From the NCBI RefSeq assembly GCF_004798865.1, contig NW_025336481.1, positions 31,285,444-31,349,443 on the forward strand: a stretch of DNA of 64,000 nt, written 5' to 3'. Shown here in pieces: positions 1 to 10,300 of the stretch. This DNA comes from Varanus komodoensis (taxonomy: Eukaryota > Chordata > Lepidosauria > Squamata > Varanidae). The position numbers were made by a program, and so were the translations under genes. The notes below the pieces were generated by a model. The model had not been told where the DNA came from and ran no database searches. It saw only the letters and a list, made by a program, of their open reading frames with translations. Position 1 is the first letter of the stretch, and every line of letters starts with the position of its first letter.

Positions 1-167
1 AACTGTTTATCATATATATCAGGTAAGAAGCGCTGATTGTAAGTATAGCAGTAATCAGAGAGATTCAGCATTATCCAAAGTCCACATAGCCATCCAAATT
101 TCATTGTTTCTAAGTCTTTGTTTGATTACTATATACTGAAATATTTTTCTGTCTGCCTTCTGCACAG

Positions 168-609
168 ACTTGCTGTATTCGAGACGGAACTTATAATGAA
201 AACCTATGTTAATGATTTCATAGCATACAGGAAAGAGTTGGTTCAGCATTCAAAAAAAAAAAAAAAAAAACCACTGCAGGAAATGATTTCTAATACGCTG
301 AAACGAAATGAAAACAGAGAAGCCCAAGTACCATATTTTAAAGTGAGGTATGAAAATTATTCTTGATTTTTTGTTGTTTAATAAGGCTATGACAGGTTTT
401 GACACAGGGCCCAAGTCATTCAGAAATTAGTTTGCTGGTTGTTCCTGGAAAGATGGCTACTTCAACGGAGTCGCTTCTCTCTACTTTAACTTGCTGACTA
501 ACATTTTGTTTACTGCCATGTGAAGGTTAGTCCTTCTCTTCACCTTCATGATGAAGATCCGGTGAAAGGTGACGAATCACTTGTGTCAGGAATGCCTGAT
601 CTGTTCTGA
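168..609 (+). CDS. Candidate last two exons of an unrecognised plus-strand gene
   Basis: Two stretches read as joined coding exons. The first, 168-342, follows a strong polypyrimidine tract and CAG acceptor, reads open for 58 codons after completing a split codon, and stops at an AAA|GTGAGG donor in phase 0. The second, 526-609, starts after an AAG acceptor, reads 27 codons and ends in TGA at 607-609. The predicted tail is acidic (HDEDPVKGDESLVSGMPDLF). The first exon contains an 18-base A run (253-270) read as six lysines, followed by PLQEMISNTLKRNENREAQ. Upstream exons would lie outside the window. I do not recognise the protein; it does not match the KRR1 C-terminus I recall, although KRR1 is the expected neighbour. 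A possible AATAAA lies at 1031-1036. A chance ORF or a relic remains possible. Confidence 0.35.
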
Positions 610-1282
610 TACCATCAAGATGACAAGGTAAGGTAAACAAGGAATTGTTTTAAAATTGCCTCCCAGATACTTTTTTCCATCCCAAGTTTTCCCTCTTTTC
701 TCTCCTCCCCTAAGCCAAGGGACTTTTAAAAACAATCTTTTGCTTATCCAAATGAAGCTTATGCATGAATAGCCGCTTTCATTTAATTTCTAATAGGCCT
801 ATACAGCAATGAAGCCATAAAGTTATCTGTTAACTGCATCAAGAGACTAAGAATGACTTGATTAGGTGTTGATGTTTGTTCGTTTGAGCAGTTTGCATGG
901 ATTGGCACTGCCAACGGGGGAGAAGAATGATTAGGTGCTATTCTTCCCTTCTTCACTGGATTGAAATTGTTTTGAGAATAAGGCAAGGAAGCTACCGTTT
1001 TTTTAAGAACTGTTAGGAACTGTCCTATGGAATAAATTTTAAAAGTGGATCTGTGATTTCTGGATGATTTCATTCCCAGACAAAGGGAAAATTGAGAATT
1101 CTGTGTTTTCTCGATTCTTCACTTTTTTGAAAATGAAGTGATGTGCTTAGAATTCTTTAAACTGGTAACTGCAAATTGGTACCATCTACTGAATAGGGCA
1201 AAAATCAATCCTCAGAAGGATTTATTTGACAAGAAGAACAGAAGATTATTTGTTTGGCAACTGATGGATCTACTGACATCTG
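610..1282. other. No gene seen; possible 3' UTR of the leftmost candidate gene
   Basis: About 670 bases with no supported coding exon on either strand. An AATAAA at 1031-1036 could end the transcript that stops at 609. The minus-strand ORF across 783-1073 has no family features that I can recognise. Confidence 0.3.
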
Positions 1283-1378
1283 CTAGAGACATTGGAAAAA
1301 CAGAAAAATGCTGGAAGATCTAAATTTATGGCAGAAAACAACAGCACAGCCAACTTTATAAGTATTGGCCCAAACAAG
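1283..1378 (-). pseudogene. GLIPR1-family exon 3 relic (second CAP-domain gene copy)
   Basis: Read on the minus strand, a TTTTTCCAG acceptor is followed at 1378 by codons for LVWANTYKVGCAVVFCHKF. This is the start of exon 3 in GLIPR1-type genes and is clearly similar to the intact exon 3 at 13963-14072, which begins VVWAASYKVGCAAVYC. Both the acceptor side and the first roughly 50 coding bases align. After that the frame drifts: an in-frame TAG falls at 1283-1285 before the expected CNYxP motif, and I see no good GT donor at the expected place. I found no matching exon 2 between here and 7.2 kb and no matching exon 4 to the left. It is probably a decayed tandem paralogue in the GLIPR1/GLIPR1L cluster; a divergent living gene is less likely. 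Confidence 0.6.
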
Positions 1379-1430
1379 CTGGAAAAAGAGGTTTTATTTT
1401 ACAAAATAAGGTACAAGCACTGCTAATAGT

Positions 1431-1592
1431 TTTATTTATTTATTTTATTAAAACATTTCTATGCCGCCCCTTGCCGAAGCCTTGGGGCGGCTTACAACAC
1501 AATAAAATACAATAAAATACAAAAATAACAATATAAAATTAAAATTAACAACATAAAATAAATAAACAATATAAAAGAAGTCGCCCTAGTTA
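1431..1592 (-). mobile_element. L2-type LINE, 3' tail
   Basis: On the minus strand this reads a T/A-rich stretch, then GTGTTGTAAGCCGCCC, a GGCTTCGGCAAGGGGCGGC stem and CATAGAAATGTT before an AAATAAATA tail. It closely matches the 3' end of the copy at 22350-22637, so it is the same 5'-truncated LINE subfamily. No coding part remains. Confidence 0.75.
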
Positions 1593-1609
1593 CTCCTCTC
1601 TGAAATTAA

Positions 1610-4600
1610 GTTCATCCTCAAATTTCTCTTCTGTACTTTTCTGGGCATTTGGCCTTACATCTGTGTTCCTTATATTAATATGCAGCAGAAATTGTTACGT
1701 GTTAGAGCAGCAGTTATCATATTTGCAGTATTAATAAATGATCTAGTTAGAAAAAATATTCTATAACTCCAAGCATTCTCTAGTTAGTATGGCTGGCCCT
1801 TGCATGCTTGGAGTTGTAGGACTTCGCGTCTGTGCATAGCATTGTGCCCTTAATAATATTTCTTGTTTACCTTTTTGATGCAAACAAAATGTTGTAATGA
1901 TGATATAATTTAATAGCAAACCCAATTAGCCAAGTGCAAGTCCTCAGGTAGCCAAAACAACACCATTCAAAAACAAGAGGGAGGTATCAACAGACTCAGG
2001 GGAATTCCAAGATTTGCAGAAGTACAAGCAAATGTTTGAATTCTCTCAAATAGGCCTGTGATTACTGAATGTATTCAATGGCCACAGGATGCTGGTTGAT
2101 TGTTGGAGGGGAGGGAAAACTTGTGATCTGGGGAAATCAATCAACCAATCAATATATATGTGTGTGGACAGTGTTACCAGACAGGAGGTCCACAGTTAAG
2201 CTCAGTCTGCATAGCTCCACACTGGCTTGGGAGAAGCAGATGGTGGGATCATAAGTAAGCTTTAATGGTACCATGAAATAAGAAATGCCTTCTTATGGAT
2301 TGGCAACTGATTAAAAACAGAAAGCAGAAAGTAGGAATAAATGGTAATTTTTCTCAAAGTATGGATGTAAGCAGCAAGGTTCTAAAAGATCTGTACTGGG
2401 ACTAGCGTGGTTTAACTTGTTTATAAATTATCTGGAATTAGAAGTGAGCACTGATGTCAATGAAAATGGAAATTCCACACTCTTTTTGACCATTAACATA
2501 TCACGGCTTTGGAAGGATAAATGCCCACCTCCTATAACATAAAGGATTGAGGACCTAACAGTGCTCTCCACATTTGATTGAGTGGTATTGAGATGCCACC
2601 CACAGATGAATAAAGACATTAATATTTTGGCTTTCTTGACAACTATGCCTGTTTATACCAATAACTATTTTCATGTTGGCAGGACAAAATGAACGAACAC
2701 TGCCATTGTCAGACTGCAGAAAGCCCAACAATGTGAGAATAGCTTTAGATTTCAGATGGGATGCTGATTTGACCAAGAAACAGTATTTCAGGTCTGGTTT
2801 CCCACATACACTTTGGGTATGCTAGTGTCTGTCTGCCCCGAAACTCCTACCTTTTGTGTTTTTTCTTAAGCTATTCAAGCATTTTGAGTGGACCCAGTCA
2901 TTGTCTTAATCCAGTCATACTTCTAGCAAACTATGTTATCCCCCATCCTCCTTCAAGCTGTGTATGTAACTAATAGGTTATAAAGACATCCGGTACAGCC
3001 TCCGTCTTTGTTGTCCCTTTGGGGGCTATCTTCATGCAGCATGTTTTTCCTGTATGTCTGGATAAACTGTAAATGTTCTTTTGATTGTACATCCAAAACA
3101 TACCTGTGTTCATTGTTTCTTGACAATATACACATAGGTACACATTTGATGTATATCTATGGTTATGTATTTAAAATTATGTATGAAAATTGGTCCTTTT
3201 AATAGTTTTGCTTTGTTCAAATTTGCAATTAAAATTCAATAATAGAAAGATTAAAACATCAAAAATGTCTTAGCTTAGAAAAAAAGGGAAGAGAAAACAT
3301 GATAGAATTTTCTAAAACTATGCATGGTGTGGACAAAGCGGATAGACATATATTTACCTTTTTCCAGGAGGCTGCCTTGTATTGCATGCTGGCTAAACAG
3401 AGAACGAGGCAGCTACTTTAGGAAGTGTCCTGAGGGACTGCCCACATCATAGGCAATCTCTTGGGGCAGCTCTGCAGCCAGGAAACACCAGGCTCTGAAA
3501 AGAGGCACCCTGGGCACCAGACATTTGGGCCTTGCCAGCTCACTGAAAAGACACACTTGCTTCTTTCGCCAGACAGTATGCCCTCTGCTTCATGCTGGAA
3601 AAATTTTTAGTGCAAGCCACGGGGAGGATGGCTGAGAACATGTCTTCTGTTTAGCTCTGAGGAATCCCCAGTCTAAAACAGGTGAATAGCTACTCTGGAG
3701 AGATTCACCAGAACAGAAGAGTAGTTGGTTCAGCTCTCTGGAACAACCTCTAGAGCAGTGATTTCCAGCTTGGGGTATGCATCCTCCCAGGAGTACAAAC
3801 CAGGACATTTAGGGTTATGCAAACAAACAAACAAAAGCCAAATAAATAAATAAAGCCAAATAATGGCAGAAAAAGGCACATACTTCAACTCTTTAAGACA
3901 AGATACAAGTCAACAGTTGTGAACTTAACTGAATGCTGAGTGGTGGAACGGGTTCTCTTCATTATTTAACTTTCAGAAAAGCCCCCTTTCCTCACTTTGT
4001 TTGGTGAATGGTGGAGAGTCCCTCCCTAAACAATGTGCTGTGAACATGGCCTTACAATGAACATACAAGATAGTGCACCCCTTACAGGCTCAGCTTTCAC
4101 TCTCCTCCACTTCATGAATATTTGAGTGCTGTCCTGCCAGTAGTACTGTATATTAAGCAGGCACCTCAGTCAGTCTTGTGAGCAGTGTTCAATGAGAGAG
4201 CTCTTCCGGGTCTTCTCTACATCCCTTCTCTTTGTCATAGTTTTACTTTTTAAATTGCATTATTTATTTACAGTCACAGCATATAAATTTGAAAGAACAG
4301 CAACTATATTAATTACAAACATTTTGCTAATATGAAGGGTACAATGTATGGAAATGGGCAGCCAAGGACTGTGCAAGTGCCACTGCTCTAGAGGAAGCGG
4401 TAGTGGGTCCTACTGTGGGGAAACATGCAATTTGTTGTCCCACACCAGCACCTACCACATGGGAGGATCAGCCCTGCTTCTAGTAAGAGATAACCCTGTG
4501 ACCGATAAACTAAAAAAATGCAATCTTTTATCCAATTAACCATTATTAAAATAGAAAACCACAAATACCAAGTAATACATTAGCCCATGTAGAAGAGGTA

Positions 4601-5117
4601 AGAAAACAGTTCTTTCCTTATTGTGTATGAGTAAACATAGCACTGATTGAACTTCAATTTCAGTTTAATTTTTTCAACTCCCACTTGTTATACCATTTTC
4701 CACCTAATGGAAAATTACTTTATAGATCCTGAGTAGGAATAGCTGATCTTTGCACAAAGATTTTAATGTGTGGGTATGTGCATATATGATTGGCTGAAAT
4801 GTAATGCTTCCCTAATACATGGGCACCAAATAGACCAATTTAATTAAGGTGTACGAGATAATCTTAATCCCTACTACATCAATCGCTTGAAAAAATGTTA
4901 GAATCCACCACTATCTTGGTTCTGACCTTCTTAACTTTCTATTGGGTAAGTAAATAAATTATGCTTCTCTGGTGAACAATGCGTCTTGCAGCCATGTAAG
5001 CCAAATGGATAGGAATGACTAGTCCTCTGATATGATTTTGTAAGATCTAAAACACTAACATTCTGGTTGCTGAATCAGAGTTGATTATCGAGTTTAATGT
5101 GGTCACTGTGAATATAG
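1610..5117. other. Intergenic DNA without a recognised gene
   Basis: No exon with convincing splice sites and family similarity was seen. Small patches look like old repeats: a fragment near 1788-1826 resembling the 'actcccagcat' type squamate MITE, and a hAT-like end near 3757. Short AAAC and AAAT repeats lie at about 3820-3860. Confidence 0.4.
3757..3815 (+). mobile_element. Possible hAT (Charlie-like) terminal fragment
   Basis: The stretch begins CAGTGATTTCCAGCTTGGGG and continues through GGTATGCATCC, which resembles the CAGTGGTTCTCAACCTGGGG ends of hAT-Charlie/SPIN type elements. I could not place the other terminus or a target duplication, so the assignment is tentative. Confidence 0.3.
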
Positions 5118-5119
5118 TA

Positions 5120-5288
5120 CAGTAAAACCTTGGATTGCTTCAAATTTTTGTGATTAAAAAAAAAGTTACAGAACGGATTAACCTTATTTACATTGAACTT
5201 TATGGGGAAAATTGCTTTGATATACAAGTGCTTTGGATTACAAGCATGTTTCTGGAACGAATTATGCTTGCAATCCAAGGTTTTACTG
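5120..5288. mobile_element. 169-bp Tigger/pogo-like MITE
   Basis: Near-perfect terminal inverted repeats, CAGTAAAACCTTGGATTGC at the left and its complement at the right, are flanked by TA on both sides (5118-5119 and 5289-5290). That is the target duplication of Tc1/mariner/pogo transposons. The stretch 5165-5210 matches 15012-15057 of the larger element in GLIPR1 intron 2 at 44 of 46 bases, so both are one family. There is no transposase; it is a short non-autonomous copy. Confidence 0.8.
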
Positions 5289-5290
5289 TA

Positions 5291-7204
5291 TATTTTGACC
5301 CTAGGAATAGTAATGCCCAGAAGACCTTCATGACATATCTCTGAAAGCATGCTTGTTATACAATATCAAGACAACAGGCAGAAGAAACCTCTGAAAATAG
5401 CCATATGGAATTCAAGCCAATAGCTGTTGTGGCTCACTGTTGAATTGGTACTATAAAGTTCAAAGTTCTCAGAGTTCTGGACAGTGTTGTAATTTGGCAA
5501 TTACAAGGCATAGTCATTAAGAGGATGTTTTGTGCTCACCAATCTGAGTTTTCATGTTGAATATGGGAGACAGATTGAATATCTGAGTGATTTCACAACA
5601 CCCTCTTGTTTGCTTTTTGTCATGAAGAATAAAGAGAACTATTTATATAATACGTGAAGACAGAACTTCTGAGCAGGTAAGCCTCATGAAGATAGCCAAA
5701 ACAATTTACCACCCTCCCATTTCTTGAAATGTATGAAGAACTCTGATGGGGGAAGCTGCTTGCCAGAAGGAAAAAAAGATTTGGAATGCTGGTGAAGTAA
5801 TTTATCGAAGTTTTTCTTCATCTGTGAGTCACCATTCTATGTTTGGCTCTGGTTGGTGGAGTATGGGTTTCTGCTAAATACAAAATCAAATGCAGTGATC
5901 ATACAGTATTTATATCTGCCCAAAGGAATGACAGAAGGAACATTTTTCTCAGGATCCAATTCTCCTGAGTGGTTAATGATAAGTTCTTAGTTTCACTCTA
6001 ATGGAGTGTGTAGCAGGAATTTCAGCCAAGGACACATTTTGCACTAGTCTAGAAGACCTAGTGACAAGATTGCCTCATGTCTGCTTCTGTAACACTTCCT
6101 TTCTTTGATCTACCCTCTGATCTTTCCCAGTGCAGGTATCAAACATAAATGTATGAGTTATTGCTGTTTTTTCCCTGAAAATATCTTGTGAATTGTGAGA
6201 ATGCAAGGAGCCCTGTGAAGGCTCTTACATAATTATAGTGCCCACCCTTCTGTTCATATACTTGTCTTGTGTCAACCTCCGTAATGTCAGGCTCAGGACA
6301 AATCGTACTTGAATCTGGTCTTTAAGGATATTCGCAAGGACAAAGTTCTTAGTATCAGTTGTTTCAAGGAATAAAGTAAGCAAGAAGATACTGCTGTGTT
6401 TACTTGGCAAAGGTACAAAGCCAGACTTCTTTTATTCACACAAGGCCTGGCCACCAGAAAGGCCTCGCAGTGCCAGCAAATTGCAAGAGACAATGTTGCA
6501 TACTGTGTTCTCTTTCCGCACTTGCAGACTCTGAGGATATATGCACATTTAGTCCACAGTATCTCACTAGGTGACAACCCCTCTCAGCCTGAGATTTCTG
6601 ATCCAGGTCTGCACACAGCTGAAATCCTATGGATTAGGAAAGTCTGCAGAACTGCTGCACAATGAAGCCAACAGAAATCTTTTCCGCTTCTATCCTCTGC
6701 TTGAATGAGAATACTACCGTAACTTAGGGACATAGGACAGTAACTGGGATAGTAGGCTTGTCCATCCTACCACCCCTAGCAGCATGTGGCCCACAACATC
6801 AGGACATAGATAATTTCACCAGTTTAATTACTTAATGCTTAAGTATAATCTTCAATTAATCTGTACTTGGACTAACAGGAATTGGAAACTTACTGGAGAC
6901 TTATGAAATGGACCACATTAAGAAATGAATCACATAAACATTTTCTGTTACAGCCTGTGAGCATTTTCAAATAATCAAACTTATTCTTAAAATGCTTGGG
7001 GTACTTCATATGAGTGCCTTCTAGATTTAAAAATATCCATATACTTCCTTAATATGGAACAAGTTACTTCTCATAGTTTGAAAAGAATCAGTGTACCACA
7101 TGAAACAATGAATTGAAGTAAATTTAATTTTAGAACATAAAACTAATTCTTTCTGTAAATGTGGTTAATTACCCAAAATATTTAAAGGAAATGTACATCA
7201 AAGC
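5291..7204. other. Region 3' of GLIPR1; no gene seen
   Basis: Part is probably the GLIPR1 3' UTR on the minus strand. Candidate minus-strand poly(A) signals are ATTAAA at 7123-7128 and AATAAA at 6431-6436. The opposing ORFs around 6293-6665 have no recognisable motifs. The rest is AT-rich with no repeat that I can name. Confidence 0.35.
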
Positions 7205-7359
7205 TTAATTTTTAATACTTAAACTTGGATAACGGAATTTTAGGTAGCAAACGGCAGCAAATACTAGAAATACTGACAACGGTCTTAAAACTGCAATAGT
7301 AATGCAGACTTTATCACACTCAATCTTCATTGGAAATGATGGGGACCAGTATGGATAAC
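7205..7359 (-). CDS. GLIPR1: GLIPR1 coding exon 5 with stop
   Basis: 155 bases. YPYWSPSFPMKIECDK is followed by a hydrophobic helix (VCITIAVLRPLSVFLVFAAV), a basic KFRYPSL tail and TAA at 7207-7205. The KFRYPSL tail resembles the QHKYPNL end of human GLIPR1. Confidence 0.75.
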
Positions 7360-10300
7360 CTATTTAAAGAAAAAAAAGTTTTACTTAATAGACATTTTTA
7401 AAAAGTAAATTTAAAATATAAGATAGAATTCGAATACACACTTTTATCTTCTTTATCACGTTCAGGATTCTCTGGAAAAGGGAAAACATAACAATTTTTT
7501 TAAAAAAGTATATAAATATTTTATTCTGGATTGTATCTCTTCTGAGGCACAATATAAGGTACATGAGACTATTGCCATGAAATTCTAGCAACTGAAATGT
7601 GCAGTAATTGATTTTATAAAAATTTAAGTAGATTATAATTAGCAAAGTTTAACAATCAAATTAGCTACTCCAGTTGCCTGAAACCTCCAACAGGACAATA
7701 ACTATCAGAGTCTTCTTCCTTTCCCATTCCCAAATTCCTGGAGTATTGCCTCCTTTCCTTTCAGAGACAAAATGAATTACAATCACACACCATGGATGGG
7801 AAAAATGTACTGCTGTAAACAGACTCATCATATTCACTTCCACTCTTCCTAGTCTCTTGGTATTTAAATTTATCGTTAGCATTTTTATTCCCAAGTAGAT
7901 TAGAGCATGAAAGAAAACATATCCGTAATTACTGATCAGAGAGGGTTTTATTAGATCAGTTTAGGCACAGTGAAACTTCCTATCTTTATTGCAGTTTTGG
8001 TAGAAGTGTTTCTAAAAATTCACAATGGAAAGTTCATTCCATGTCAATTTCAATGCTTCAAACAAACTGGTGACTTCATAATAAAGGTGTGTGTTGATAT
8101 AGCCTTCTATATCACAAATTCCCATTAGTTATTTCCATTTCTAAATAATACAATAAGATAATACTAATTTTAATAGAAGTGTTGGGTTGGAGTAATAGGA
8201 AATTTGGGTTTTAGAAGTATGGTGTGATGAAAGAAGAATCTAATTACAAACTTGAACTCAAAGCAACTGCTGTCAAAATCAAAAATAACTTTTTTTCTAT
8301 GACAGGCAAAACAGCTGTAGAAAAGTACTGAGCATTGGATGTACAACATATTTCCACTAAGAGTTTAGTTTGATCCTGACCATTTTGGCTGATTCACTTG
8401 AGTTCACTAATCTTATGAAATGCTGTCCAGACAGTATTCAGAATTTGGTAGCAATGCCATGATTTGTGGCAATGCACTGAAATTATGTACTAGTTCAGCA
8501 GTTACTGTGTATCTCTGCCTGCCCCTACTGCCAGATGTAATTCAAAATGTTGTGAATCTGAGCAGGGTACCTCTGTGCAGTGTACCTCTGTATTTTTAAT
8601 GTCTGTCAAAGTAATGTATAATATGAAGTTCTACCAGTGAATCCTCTGATTAATCAGTTAAATATCTGCATGCAACTTACTACCCTATGAACAGAAACTT
8701 GCATATAACTTGCTAAAATGATACAATGACGTGCTTATTATTTCCTCTCTATATTAGCTTAGTGCCTGTTTGTGTACTGGGTGAGGTGCAGAAAGACATA
8801 TATATTACAAGAAACACTTTCAGGGGACTGACAAAAATGTATTTCTACACTTAATGTTTTAATTCAACTGTATACTTACTACAGAGTTTATTAATACAAG
8901 TGTCTCCTTTTGGGCACTCATTACATGCTGTTCCTGTTTTATAAGGACGAACCCCTACATAATTGCCCCTAAAGAAGAAAGGTTTCAGTGTAATCAGTTA
9001 TTCAACACACAAAAGCTCAATTGAAATTTAAAATACAAGCAACTGAAAATATATTCAGAGGTGACAAATAATTTGTTTTTACCTATATCAGGGGTCAATA
9101 ACACATGGCTCCTGAGATGCAACCAAATTTGTCAAAGGCAGAAATTCTACCCTCAGCCTGAACAACACTTTTAGTACTGTGGTAGAAGTATACATTTTAC
9201 TGTTTCAAATGCTAAATTTGACTGTTTGAATGCTTCAAAGCTACCACAGAGTGCTGAAAGTGTTACTTTTAGCTTGAAAACAGTACATTTCATATTTCAT
9301 GACAACAATGTACAACACTACAAATTTCCATTGGCAGCAATGAAGATTCCCCCCACCCCAGCTTCGTCACCTTGCAAAGGATGGTTTCCAGGAACCACTG
9401 TGCAAGCAGAAAAGTGTTAACCTCCAAACATCTGTCCTGCCCTGAACAGTAATTAAGCTTGGAAAAGCATTTTTGGAGGTGAACTTTAGGAAAATCACAA
9501 TACCCTTCCTCTTCCATCTGAGATTCACTCTGAAAATCAGCCCCTTGCCCACTTGCAAATGAAGTTTAAGAAGAAAAACATTGGTTCCTGTAGACAACAG
9601 GGCTCTGACAAGTTCAAAGTCCAGGCCTACAATGTCTCTAGTTCTCAACATTTGAAAAAGCCTTTTCAGTCTATACCCTGAACAAAAAATTATCTCTTTT
9701 ATGATCACCTTCCAGTGATGGTATCTGTCAAGTCAGCAAGTAATTTATGCCGTTACATTGCTAGGCTCAGCAACACCGCTGCACGGAAGAGTTAGAACCT
9801 AATTAATCACTTTTGGAAGTGCTCTCAAATAGCTTACAGGTTCGAGAAAGTACCCTTTCACTCATGCTCAGACTCTAAAGATGACTTTCCAACAGTTTCC
9901 TTCTCTCTCAGCCACTTTGGCATTTTGAGAATACAGCTGGCCTACAGTGAAGGGTGAATCCTCCTGGGCCTGCCAGCCTTCTTAAGGCTGCAGTTCCTGC
10001 TTGCAGTCCCTTGCTGGAGCAGTTCTTTCTGTGAGGAACAGCTGCAGTCAGTAACCCCTACAATTTACTGTACAAGGTACTTATGGCTTAACTTGCTGTG
10101 CTCTTCTGAACACTGCTCTTCTGACACTGCTTTATCAGATGTGATCCTTTTTTGCCTGCTATTGAACCATGTGTGGGTACGCATGCTACAGGCCTGTTCC
10201 CAAGGTCATATAATCAGCTATGACTCAGTTAATGGTCCAATATTGGAAGGCCAATATCATTTTTCAACTGAATAGTATTTTTCTACCCCAAGAAGTATCA

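Noticed and set aside
1138-1323. Plus-strand 61-codon ORF, at first thought to be a transposase end
   Set aside because: It overlaps, in antisense, the minus-strand GLIPR1 exon 3 relic, which has clear family similarity and a splice acceptor.
2760-2860. Minus-strand stretch with AAGTGTATGTGGG, a possible GLIPR1 exon 2 end (CGHYTQ)
   Set aside because: Only about eight bases match and the codons after GTATGTGG do not give the motif; no other exon 2 features nearby.
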